Assembly (NCBI RefSeq): GCF_017573505.1
Contig: NZ_JAGEOJ010000006.1
Coordinates: forward strand, 372,001 to 436,000
Direction of reading: 5' to 3'
From: Actinomadura barringtoniae
GTDB lineage: Bacteria > Actinomycetota > Actinomycetes > Streptosporangiales > Streptosporangiaceae
DNA: 64,000 nucleotides
This document shows positions 26,113 through 33,651 of the stretch, piece by piece (the first letter of the stretch is position 1; each line of letters begins with the position of its first letter). A program made the position numbers and the translations under genes. The notes under the pieces were generated by a model, which did not search any database, was not told where the DNA came from, and saw nothing but the letters and a program-made list of their open reading frames with translations.

Positions 26113-27176
26113 CACGCGCCTCCCCTGACGGTGACGGCCCCCTGCAGATCGCGGCGCAGCGCGAAGCGCTGGTAGAGCAGGGAGAACACGATGCTGATGA
26201 GGAACATCACGACGCTGATCGCGCTGGCGTAGCCCATCTGGAACCGTTTGAAGCCGAACTGGAACATCGAGACCGCCATCGTCTCCGACGCGTGCGTGGG
26301 CCCGCCGCGGCTGATCACCCAGACCAGGTCGAACAGCTGGAGCGAGCCGATGACCGACAGGAAGACGCTGATCCGGATCGTCGGCCCGAGCAGCGGCAGC
26401 GTGACGTGCCGGAACCGTTCCCAGGCGCCCGCGCCGTCGATCGCCGCGGCCTCCAGCAACTCCTTCGGGATGCCCTGCAGCCCGGCCAGGTAGAGCATCA
26501 TGTGGAAGCCGAAGTACTTCCAGGTCATGACCAGGAAGATGGTCGGCAGGACCGTGCCGGGATCGGAGAACCACTTCCCGGCGAGGTCGCCCAGCACCGG
26601 CAGGTCCCCGACCAGGTGGTCGGCCATCCCGTCCTCCGGCAGGAAGATCATGCCGAAGAGCACCCCGGTGACGACCTCGGACAGGATGAACGGGGCGAAG
26701 AAGATCATCCTGTAGACGGCCCGGCCGCGGAGCCGCTGATTGAGCACGACGGCGGTGCCGAGCGAGAACGGCAGCTGGATCGCCAGGGACAGCACGATCA
26801 GGACGAGGCCGCGCCACAGGTCGCCCCGGAAGACCGGGTCGTCGGCCACCTTCCGGAAGTTGTCGGTGCCGACGAAGTCCTCGGGCCTGCCGAACCCGCC
26901 CCAGTGGAACATGCTGAGGTAGACGGCGACGACGATCGGCACCAGGACGAACAGGCCGAACAGCACCAGCGCCGGGACCAGGAACCACGTGATCGCCGTC
27001 CAGCCGCGCAGCCGCCGGAGCACGCCGGGCCGAGAGCGGCGGTACCCCGGCGGAGCAGCGGCGGCCGCCCTGCCCGTGGACGCGGTGGACGCGGTGGACG
27101 CGGTGGACGCGGTGGACGCGGTGGACGCGGTGGACGCGGTGGACGCGGTGGACGCGGTGGACGCGATCATCGTCAC
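26112..27176 (-). CDS. MalF-like permease of the xylo-oligosaccharide transporter with an (AST)10 N-terminal repeat
   Basis: 354 residues. Residues 5-34 are ten exact Ala-Ser-Thr repeats, followed by a basic Pro/Arg segment, then the usual MalF-type membrane core (WTAITWFLVPALVLFGLFVL) and EAA loop LEAAAIDGAGAWERFRHVTLP. The GTG start overlaps the binding-protein stop (GTGA). The repeat lies in the cytoplasmic N-terminal tail, where other members have a variable length, so it is probably tolerated rather than required. It comes from a perfect 9-bp minisatellite (27076-27165). Confidence 0.88.
   Translation of the reverse strand: MTMIASTASTASTASTASTASTASTASTASTASTGRAAAAAPPGYRRSRPGVLRRLRGWTAITWFLVPALVLFGLFVLVPIVVAVYLSMFHWGGFGRPEDFVGTDNFRKVADDPVFRGDLWRGLVLIVLSLAIQLPFSLGTAVVLNQRLRGRAVYRMIFFAPFILSEVVTGVLFGMIFLPEDGMADHLVGDLPVLGDLAGKWFSDPGTVLPTIFLVMTWKYFGFHMMLYLAGLQGIPKELLEAAAIDGAGAWERFRHVTLPLLGPTIRISVFLSVIGSLQLFDLVWVISRGGPTHASETMAVSMFQFGFKRFQMGYASAISVVMFLISIVFSLLYQRFALRRDLQGAVTVRGGA
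27076..27165. repeat. 9-bp minisatellite inside the permease gene
   Basis: Ten perfect tandem copies of GTGGACGCG (plus strand) encode (Ala-Ser-Thr)10 on the minus strand. Unit length is a multiple of three, so gain or loss of copies keeps the frame. Confidence 0.97.
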
Positions 27177-28495
27177 TGGCTCTTGGCCGTCTTGGTGATC
27201 TGCTGCGTGACCTGCTCGGGTGTCTTCTTGCCTGCGATGAGGTCGATGACGCTGTCGTTGACCTCCTGCCCGACGGCGGGAGGGAAGGCCTGGTCGAGGA
27301 AGAGCTGGAAGCCGGTCGCGCCCGCCACCGTACTGGCCACGATCTTGCGGTTCGGGTCGGTGATCTGGCTCTCGGTGCCCTTGACGACCGGCAGGTACCC
27401 GTTGGAGGCGATGAGCTTGTGCTCGTTCTCGGCGTTGACGAAGAACTTGAGGAAGTCGATGGCCGCGTCGGGCGCCCCCTTGCGGAGCGCGTGGCCGCCT
27501 CCGCCGCCGAACACCTCGGTCACCTTGCCCTGGCCGCCCTCCACCGCGGGGAACGGGAAGAAGCCCAGGTCGGAACCGATGCCCTTACCCGCGGCCTTCT
27601 CCACCTCCGGTCCCCATTGGCCCATGAGCTCCATGCCCGCCTTGCCGCTGCCCATGGTGGCGGCTTGGCCCCCGGGCGCGTCGTAGGCGGCGCCCTGGTA
27701 GCCCTGCTGGAACGGGGCGAGGTCGGAGAGTTCCTTGAGGTGCTGCCCCGCCTGGACGAACGCGGGCCCGGTGAAGTCGTTGCTCGACTGCGCCTGCTGG
27801 AGCGCGGGCAGGCCGCCGACGCGCAGGGCCAGGTAGGCCCAGTAGTACATGCCGGGCCACTTGTCCTTGCCCGCCAGGGCGATCGGCGTGACACCGGCGG
27901 CCTTGAGCTTCTTGACGGCGTCGATGTACGCCGACCAGGTGGCCGGAGGCGCGGTGATGCCCGCCTTAGCGAAGAGCTTTTTGTTGTACCAGAAGCCGAC
28001 CATCCCGATGTCGAACGGGATCGCGTAGAGCTTGCCGTCGAACTGGTAGGGGTTGAGCGAGGTGGCCGACAGCGTGCTGGTGGCCCACGACGACGCCTTC
28101 GCGGTGAGGTCCTGGACCAGGCCCGCGTCGATCTGCTGCTTGAGAACGCCGCCGCCCCAGGTGTGGAAGATGTCGGGCAGCTTCCCCGAGGAGGTCTGCG
28201 CGGTCATCTTGGCCTTGAAGGCCTCGTTCTCCAGCACGGTGGTCTTGATCGTCACGTTCGGGTTGGCGGCCATGAACGCGCTGGCGATCTGCGGGAAGAG
28301 CGACTTGCCCGGCTCGGTGGTGGCGATGTTCCACCACTCGAGGGTGACCTTCTTCGATGAGCCGGCCGAGCCTCCTGAGCCACCCGGGTCCGAGTCGTCC
28401 GAGCCGCCGCCGCAGGCGCCGAGCAGGGGGACGGACAGGCCGGTCAGCCCGGCGGCGGCGAGGAACGAGCGGCGGGAGAGCGGTTCGGTGCCCAT
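27173..28495 (-). CDS. Xylobiose/xylo-oligosaccharide ABC transporter binding lipoprotein (BxlE-like, CUT1)
   Basis: 440 residues. The N-terminus carries a twin-arginine-like signal (SRRSFL) and a lipobox LGAC (Cys28), suggesting Tat export and lipidation. The body is a family-1 binding protein: VTLEWWNIATTEPGKS, DIFHTWGGG, a WYNKKLFAKAGI segment and PATWSAY. The ATG follows CGGAGG. It heads the operon binding protein-permease-permease-GH10 xylanase, so xylo-oligosaccharides are the likely cargo, as for Streptomyces BxlE. No ATPase is encoded. A good promoter and inverted-repeat operators lie immediately upstream. Confidence 0.88.
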   Translation of the reverse strand: MGTEPLSRRSFLAAAGLTGLSVPLLGACGGGSDDSDPGGSGGSAGSSKKVTLEWWNIATTEPGKSLFPQIASAFMAANPNVTIKTTVLENEAFKAKMTAQTSSGKLPDIFHTWGGGVLKQQIDAGLVQDLTAKASSWATSTLSATSLNPYQFDGKLYAIPFDIGMVGFWYNKKLFAKAGITAPPATWSAYIDAVKKLKAAGVTPIALAGKDKWPGMYYWAYLALRVGGLPALQQAQSSNDFTGPAFVQAGQHLKELSDLAPFQQGYQGAAYDAPGGQAATMGSGKAGMELMGQWGPEVEKAAGKGIGSDLGFFPFPAVEGGQGKVTEVFGGGGGHALRKGAPDAAIDFLKFFVNAENEHKLIASNGYLPVVKGTESQITDPNRKIVASTVAGATGFQLFLDQAFPPAVGQEVNDSVIDLIAGKKTPEQVTQQITKTAKSQ

Positions 28496-28510
28496 CGGGC
28501 CTCCGATCGT

Positions 28511-28543
28511 CGAAAATATTTCGAAACTTGTCGGAAACTTTGT
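28511..28543. promoter_or_regulatory. Candidate xylan-regulator (BxlR/XylR-like) operator cluster
   Basis: CGAAAATATTTCG (28511-28523) is a perfect inverted repeat, overlapped by TTTCGAAA (28519-28526) and followed by two direct copies of a TCG(G)AAACTT(T)GT motif (28521-28531, 28531-28543). CGAAA/TTTCG-type repeats in front of actinomycete xylobiose operons are known BxlR-type targets. The cluster sits between the -10 box and the start codon of the binding-protein gene. Confidence 0.65.
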
Positions 28544-28553
28544 TGTGGCCCGG

Positions 28554-28582
28554 ACTCTAGAAAAGCGCTCTCCATCGGTCAA
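28554..28582 (-). promoter_or_regulatory. Promoter of the xylo-oligosaccharide transporter-xylanase operon
   Basis: On the minus strand, TTGACC (28582-28577) and TAGAGT (28559-28554) are separated by exactly 17 nt, close to the actinomycete housekeeping consensus. Transcription would start near 28547, with the operator cluster in the first 35 nt of the transcript region. Confidence 0.75.
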
Positions 28583-28675
28583 GACTCCAATACTGTCCAG
28601 CCATGGCCTGATATGCGCCGTCGAAAAGTTGCGATACTGTTCGCTCTCATCAGCCAGATCGGTCAGGGGGAGACG

Positions 28676-29707
28676 ATGAGCGAACGGGCGCGCCCGACCC
28701 TCGCGGTGATCGCCGAGGAGGCGGGGGTCTCCCCCGCCACGGTGTCCAAGGTGCTGAACGGGCGGACCGACGTCGCGCCGTCGACCCGCGAGCGGGTCGA
28801 GGGGCTGCTCCACGAGCACAACTACCCCAGGCCCGGGCACGGCCGGCGCGCCCGCCGCTCCGGCCTGGTCGACCTGGTGCTGGCCGGTCTCGACAGCCCG
28901 TGGGCGATGGAGATCCTGCGCGGCGTGGAGGCCGAGTGCACGCTGCACGGGATCGGCGCGGTCGTCTCCCAGGTCCGCGAGGACGACGCCCGCCCGCCGA
29001 GCTGGCAGAACCTCCCGGCCCTGCACCACAGCGACGGCGTGATCCTGGTGACCTCCCGGATGACCGAGCGGCAGCGCGAGCAGCTCGAACGCGCGGGCGT
29101 GGCCCTGGTGCTCATCGACCCGGTCAACCTCCCCGACTCGGGCATCGCCAGCGTCGGCGCGACCAACTGGGCGGGCGGCATGGCGGCCACCGAGCATCTG
29201 CTGTCCCTCGGCCACCGCCGGATCGCGATGATCGGCGGGCCCGCCGACATCCTGTGCACCCAGGCGCGCGTGGACGGCTACCGCACCGCCCTGGACCGCG
29301 CCGGCGTCGAGGCCGACCGGGAGCTGATCCGCTACGGCGACTTCCACCACGAGGGCGGCTTCGCCCGCGCACGCGAGCTGCTGGCGCTGCCCGCCGGGCG
29401 CCGCCCGACGGCGATCTTCGCGGGCAGCGACCAGCAGGCCATGGGCGCCTACGAGGCCGCCCGCCAGGCCGGCCTGCGCGTGCCCGAGGACCTCAGCGTG
29501 GTCGGCTTCGACGACCTGCCGCTGTGCGAGTGGCTGTCACCGCCGCTGACCACCGTCCGCCAGCCGCTGGAGGAGATGGGCCGGATCGCCGCGCGCACGC
29601 TTCTCCAGCTCCTGGACGGCCAGCCCCTCCTCACGCCCCGGATCGAGCTCTCCACCCAGTTGCGCGTGCGCCATTCCACCGCCCCGCCCCCACCGGAGGG
29701 ACCATGA
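28676..29707 (+). CDS. LacI-family regulator of the xylan module (BxlR/XylR-like)
   Basis: 343 residues from the ATG at 28676, preceded by CAGGGGGA; an upstream in-frame extension lacks a ribosome binding site. The HTH is PTLAVIAEEAGVSPATVSKVLNGRTDV, a variant typical of XylR/BxlR-like regulators. The effector domain has VILVTSRMTERQREQL, RIAMIGGPADILCTQARVDGY and LSVVGFDDLPLCEWLSPPLTTVRQP. It is divergent from the transporter operon and followed by GH3 and GH43 enzymes in one unit (4-nt overlap with GH3), so it most likely represses both arms in the absence of xylo-oligosaccharide. Confidence 0.9.
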   Translation: MSERARPTLAVIAEEAGVSPATVSKVLNGRTDVAPSTRERVEGLLHEHNYPRPGHGRRARRSGLVDLVLAGLDSPWAMEILRGVEAECTLHGIGAVVSQVREDDARPPSWQNLPALHHSDGVILVTSRMTERQREQLERAGVALVLIDPVNLPDSGIASVGATNWAGGMAATEHLLSLGHRRIAMIGGPADILCTQARVDGYRTALDRAGVEADRELIRYGDFHHEGGFARARELLALPAGRRPTAIFAGSDQQAMGAYEAARQAGLRVPEDLSVVGFDDLPLCEWLSPPLTTVRQPLEEMGRIAARTLLQLLDGQPLLTPRIELSTQLRVRHSTAPPPPEGP

Positions 29708-32022
29708 CCGAAGCCTGGCGCCACCCCCGCCTGCCGGTGGAGGACCGTGTCGCCGATCTGCTGGCCCGGATGACCCTGGAGGAGAAGGCGGGGCAGCTCG
29801 CGTCGTTCTGGGCGGTGCCCGAGGGCCCGAACGCGCCGGTCGCGCCGTCGGACGAGGACACCGGCGAGGAACCACCCGGCCTGGACGAGCTCGCCAAGCA
29901 CGGCCTGGGCCAGCTCACCCGCGTGTTCGGCACGGTCCCCCTCTCCCCCGCCGACGGCGTCGCCCGGCTGCGCGACCTTCAGGAGCGGGTCGCGGGCGCG
30001 GGACGGTTCGGGCTGCCCGCGATCGCGCACGAGGAGTGCCTGACCGGCCTGATGGCCTGGCAGGCGACCGTCTTCCCTACCCCCTTGGCCTGGGGCGCGT
30101 CGTTCGACGAGGGCCTGGTCGAGGAGATGGCGGCGGCCGTCGGCGCGAGCATGCGGCGGCTCGGCGTTCACCAGGGACTGGCGCCGGTGCTCGACGTCGT
30201 CCGGGATCCGCGCTGGGGACGTACGGAGGAGTGCATCGGCGCGGACCCCTGCCTGGTCGGGGTGCTCGGCACGGCCTACGCACGCGGGCTGGAGGGCGCG
30301 GGCATCGTGGCCACCCTCAAGCACTTTGCGGGCTACTCCTCCTCGCGGAACGCCCGCAACATGGCGCCAGCGGCGGTGGGCCCCCGGGAGTTCGCCGACA
30401 TCATCGTGGAGCCGTTCGTGCTGGCGCTGCGCGAGGGCCACGCCCGGGCCGTCATGCACTCCTACACCGACACCGACGGAATACCCGCCGCCGCCGACGA
30501 GCGGCTGCTCACCGGCCTGCTCCGGGAGGAGCTGGGCTTCACCGGGCTGGTCGTCGCCGACTACTACGGCATCTCCTTCCTGGAGACGCGGCACCGCGTC
30601 GCCGGCTCGCGCGGCGAGGCGGCCGCGGCGGCTCTGCACGCCGGACTGGACGTCGAACTCCCCACCGCTCGCTGCTACGGCGAACCGCTCGTCACCCAGG
30701 TCCGGGACGGCGCGGTGCCCGAGGAGCTCATCGACCGTTCGGCCGCCCGGGTCCTCACGCTGAAGGCCGAGCTCGGACTTCTCGACGAGGACTGGCGCAA
30801 GGAACTGGACGAGGCGGAGGCCGTACCGGCGCTCCTCGACCCGCCCGAGCACCGCGATCTCGCGCGCCGCCTGGCGGAGGAGTCGATCGTCCTGCTCGCC
30901 AACGTCGGGACCCTTCCCCTGGCGACCGGCCAGGCCGCTCGGATCGCCCTTGCCGGGCCGCTGGCCGACGATCCGCTGGGCATGACGGGCTGCTACTCGT
31001 TCCCCAACCACGTGGGCGCGCAGCACCCGGACGTGCCGCCCGGCGTGGCCATCGCCTCGCTGGCCGACGCCCTCCGCACCGAGCTGCCGTCGGCCTCGAT
31101 CGAGGTCGCGCCCGCCGACGTGCCGGTGACGCGGGACTCCGACATCGCCGCGGCCGTCGCGGCCGCGCGCCGCTCCGAGATCTGCGTGCTCGCCCTGGGC
31201 GACCGCGCGGGCCTGTTCGGCCGGGGCACCTCCGGGGAGGGCTGCGACGTCGCGTCCCTCGCGTTGCCCGGGCGCCAGCGGGAACTCGCCGAGGCGGTGC
31301 TCGGCACCGGCACGCCCACCGTGATCGTGGTGGTGTCCGGCCGCCCGTACGCGCTCGGCGGCCTCGCGGAACGGGCGGCGGCCGTCGTCCAGGCGTTCTT
31401 CCCCGGGCAGGAGGGCGGCGCCGCGATCGCCGGCGTCCTGTCCGGCCGTGTCGACCCGTCCGGACGGCTCCCGGTCGACGTGCCACGCGGCGCGGACGAT
31501 CCGCCCGGCGGGCACCTGCGCTCCCGCCTGGACGGCCCGCACGAGTGGAGCACGGTGGACTCGACGCCGCTCTACCCGTTCGGGCACGGCCTGACCTGGA
31601 CCCGCTTCTCCTACGCCGGCCTCCACGTGGACCCCGCCGCGCCGACCGACGGCGCCGTCCACGTCGCCGCGACCGTCACCAACACCGGTGAACGGGCGGG
31701 CACCGAAGTGGTGCAGCTCTACCTGTCCGATCCGGTGGCCTCGGTCGTACGGCCCGCACGCCGGCTCGCGGGCTGGGCACGGGTGACGCTCGGGCCGGGC
31801 GGATCGGCCAGGGTCGAGTTCACCGTGCACGCCGACTGCGTCTCGTTCACCGGTCCGGGGCTGCGCCGCATCGTGGAGCCCGGGGTGATCGAGGTGGCGG
31901 TCGGCGCCTCCAGCGCGGACGGGGATCTGCCCCTGCGCGGCTCGTTCACCCTCGAAGGCCCGGTGCGCGAGCCGGGCGCGAACCGGGTCCTCACCGTCCC
32001 CGTCCACGTCAGCGAGCTGTGA
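29704..32022 (+). CDS. Intracellular GH3 beta-xylosidase/beta-glucosidase
   Basis: 772 residues, no signal peptide. Domains: GH3 N-terminal barrel (~15-310) with HEECLTGLMAW, DPRWGRTEE, the KHF and nucleophile D286 in VVADYYGIS; GH3 C-terminal domain (~370-590); fibronectin-III-like domain (~640-760, VTNTGERAGTEVVQLYLSD). The ADYYGI nucleophile context is that of actinomycete BxlB-type beta-xylosidases. Being cytoplasmic and in the xylan module, it probably cleaves imported xylobiose or xylo-oligosaccharides. Its ATG overlaps the regulator stop (ATGA) and its TGA overlaps the GH43 start. Confidence 0.92.
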   Translation: MTEAWRHPRLPVEDRVADLLARMTLEEKAGQLASFWAVPEGPNAPVAPSDEDTGEEPPGLDELAKHGLGQLTRVFGTVPLSPADGVARLRDLQERVAGAGRFGLPAIAHEECLTGLMAWQATVFPTPLAWGASFDEGLVEEMAAAVGASMRRLGVHQGLAPVLDVVRDPRWGRTEECIGADPCLVGVLGTAYARGLEGAGIVATLKHFAGYSSSRNARNMAPAAVGPREFADIIVEPFVLALREGHARAVMHSYTDTDGIPAAADERLLTGLLREELGFTGLVVADYYGISFLETRHRVAGSRGEAAAAALHAGLDVELPTARCYGEPLVTQVRDGAVPEELIDRSAARVLTLKAELGLLDEDWRKELDEAEAVPALLDPPEHRDLARRLAEESIVLLANVGTLPLATGQAARIALAGPLADDPLGMTGCYSFPNHVGAQHPDVPPGVAIASLADALRTELPSASIEVAPADVPVTRDSDIAAAVAAARRSEICVLALGDRAGLFGRGTSGEGCDVASLALPGRQRELAEAVLGTGTPTVIVVVSGRPYALGGLAERAAAVVQAFFPGQEGGAAIAGVLSGRVDPSGRLPVDVPRGADDPPGGHLRSRLDGPHEWSTVDSTPLYPFGHGLTWTRFSYAGLHVDPAAPTDGAVHVAATVTNTGERAGTEVVQLYLSDPVASVVRPARRLAGWARVTLGPGGSARVEFTVHADCVSFTGPGLRRIVEPGVIEVAVGASSADGDLPLRGSFTLEGPVREPGANRVLTVPVHVSEL

Positions 32023-33578
32023 TGACGACCGTCCGCGATCCGAACCTCCCGGCCTTCCGCAATCCGATCCTTTCTGGCTTCCACCCGGACCCGTCGATCT
32101 GCCGCGTGGAGGACGACTACTACCTGGTGACATCGTCGTTCGAATGGTTCCCCGGCCTCCCGATCTTCCACAGCCGGGACCTTGTGCACTGGCGGCCGCT
32201 AGGCCATGTCCTGGACCATCCCTCGCAGCTGCCGCTGGACGGTGTGAAGGCGTCGAAGGGGCTCTACGCGCCGACGATCCGCTTCCACGACGGCACGTTC
32301 TACGTGGTGTGCACGCTGGTGGACGGCACGAGCTGGTCGGGGCACTTCGTGGTCACCGCCACCGATCCCGCCGGCCCCTGGTCGGAGCCGCACCCGCTGG
32401 AGGGCGGGGACATCGATCCGTCGCTGTTCTTCGACGACGACGGGCGCGCCTGGCTGACCGCGACCCGGCAGGTGTCCGGCCGGCACGAGGGCGCGACCGA
32501 GGTCTGGCTGCGCGAGTTCGACCCCGCGAAACTGCGGCTCACCGGCCCGGAGCACGTGATCTGGGACGGGGCCGTCAAGGGCGCCGTCTGGCCCGAGGGA
32601 CCGCACCTCTACAAGATCGACGGGAGGTATCACCTGATCACCGCCGAGGGAGGCACGGCGCACGACCACGCGGTCGTGTCGGCCCGCGCCGACCGGGTCA
32701 CCGGACCGTACGAGGGATGCCCCCGCAACCCCGTGCTGACCCACCGCCACCTCGGTCTCGACCACCCGATCACCGCGGTCGGGCACGCCGACCTCGTGCG
32801 GACGCCCGGCGGTGACTGGTGGATGACGCTGCTGGCCATGCGCCCGTACGGCGGATACTTCAGCAATCTGGGGCGCGAGACGTTCCTGGTCCCGGTCCGC
32901 TGGGAGGACGGCTGGCCGGTCGCCGGGCCGGTCGAGCCGTCCGCCGCCGCTCCCCGGCTGCCGGAGCATCCCTGGCCCGCCGAGCCCGCCTGCGACCACT
33001 TCGACGCGGCCGAGCTCGGCCCGTACTGGAACGTGCTGCGCACCCCGCGCGAGCGCTGGTGGAGCCTCACCGACCGCCCGGGCCACCTGCGGCTGCGGGT
33101 ACGGCCGGAGAGCCTGGCGGGCGACGGGAACCCCTCGTTCGTGGCGCGCCGCCAGCAGCACCGGGACTTCGCCGCCTTCACCGCCCTCGACTTCACTCCG
33201 GGCGGCGAGAACGAGTGCGCGGGGCTGGCGCTGATCCAGAACCCGGGCTTCCACGTCCTGTTCGTGCTCACCACCGGCGGTCTCCGGCTCGTCCGCCGCG
33301 AGGGCGGCACCGACACGACCCTCGCCGAACACCCCGTTCCGCCGGGACCGCTGTATCTGGGCGTCGAGGCGCGCGGCCAGTCGTACGAGATGCGCTTCGC
33401 GGTCCAGCCAGGCCGCTGGCAGCGGCTGGGCGACCCCGTCGACGGCCGGCTGCTCAGCCCCGAGGTCGCGGGCGGGTTCACCGGCGCCTGTATCGGCATG
33501 TACGCCAGTTCCCTCGGCCGGCCGAGCATGAGCGTCGCCGACTTCGACTGGTTCGAGTACTCGGGGATCCAGCTCTAG
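32022..33578 (+). CDS. Intracellular GH43 beta-xylosidase/alpha-L-arabinofuranosidase
   Basis: 518 residues, no signal peptide. The GH43 five-bladed propeller holds the general base Asp23 (FHPDPSICR), the pKa-modulating Asp in GDIDPSLFFDDDG and the acid Glu in VWPEGPHLYK. The C-terminal ~190 residues form the beta-sandwich (GH43 C2/laminin-G-like) domain that completes the active site in XynB-type xylosidases. A GTG one codon upstream (32019) is an alternative start. It is coupled to the GH3 gene (TGATG). Together the two would finish xylo-oligosaccharide digestion. A strong terminator follows. Confidence 0.93.
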   Translation: MTTVRDPNLPAFRNPILSGFHPDPSICRVEDDYYLVTSSFEWFPGLPIFHSRDLVHWRPLGHVLDHPSQLPLDGVKASKGLYAPTIRFHDGTFYVVCTLVDGTSWSGHFVVTATDPAGPWSEPHPLEGGDIDPSLFFDDDGRAWLTATRQVSGRHEGATEVWLREFDPAKLRLTGPEHVIWDGAVKGAVWPEGPHLYKIDGRYHLITAEGGTAHDHAVVSARADRVTGPYEGCPRNPVLTHRHLGLDHPITAVGHADLVRTPGGDWWMTLLAMRPYGGYFSNLGRETFLVPVRWEDGWPVAGPVEPSAAAPRLPEHPWPAEPACDHFDAAELGPYWNVLRTPRERWWSLTDRPGHLRLRVRPESLAGDGNPSFVARRQQHRDFAAFTALDFTPGGENECAGLALIQNPGFHVLFVLTTGGLRLVRREGGTDTTLAEHPVPPGPLYLGVEARGQSYEMRFAVQPGRWQRLGDPVDGRLLSPEVAGGFTGACIGMYASSLGRPSMSVADFDWFEYSGIQL

Positions 33579-33591
33579 GGCGACACGCATC

Positions 33592-33632
33592 GGCCGGGCG
33601 AAGTTCGTGGACTCCACGAACCCCGCCCGGCC
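33592..33632. terminator. Bidirectional terminator between GH43 and GH6 genes
   Basis: A long hairpin with outer stem GGCCGGGCG/CGCCCGGCC (33592-33600 with 33624-33632) and an inner perfect stem TTCGTGGA/TCCACGAA (33604-33611 with 33613-33620) lies between two convergent genes. Confidence 0.85.
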
Positions 33633-33651
33633 ATCGGTCATGTCTTGCTCG

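Noticed and set aside
27076..27165. CRISPR-like repeat array
   Set aside because: Units are 9 bp, contiguous and without spacers; it is a coding minisatellite.
28561..28574. AGCGCT-core site inside the xylan promoter spacer
   Set aside because: The core is present but the flanks (GAAA and CTCC) are not an inverted repeat, so it does not fit the T-N3-AGCGCT-N3-A class.
29449..32133. An 894-codon antisense frame across the GH3 gene
   Set aside because: Composition and position mark it as a shadow of GH3; no start signal or family motif.
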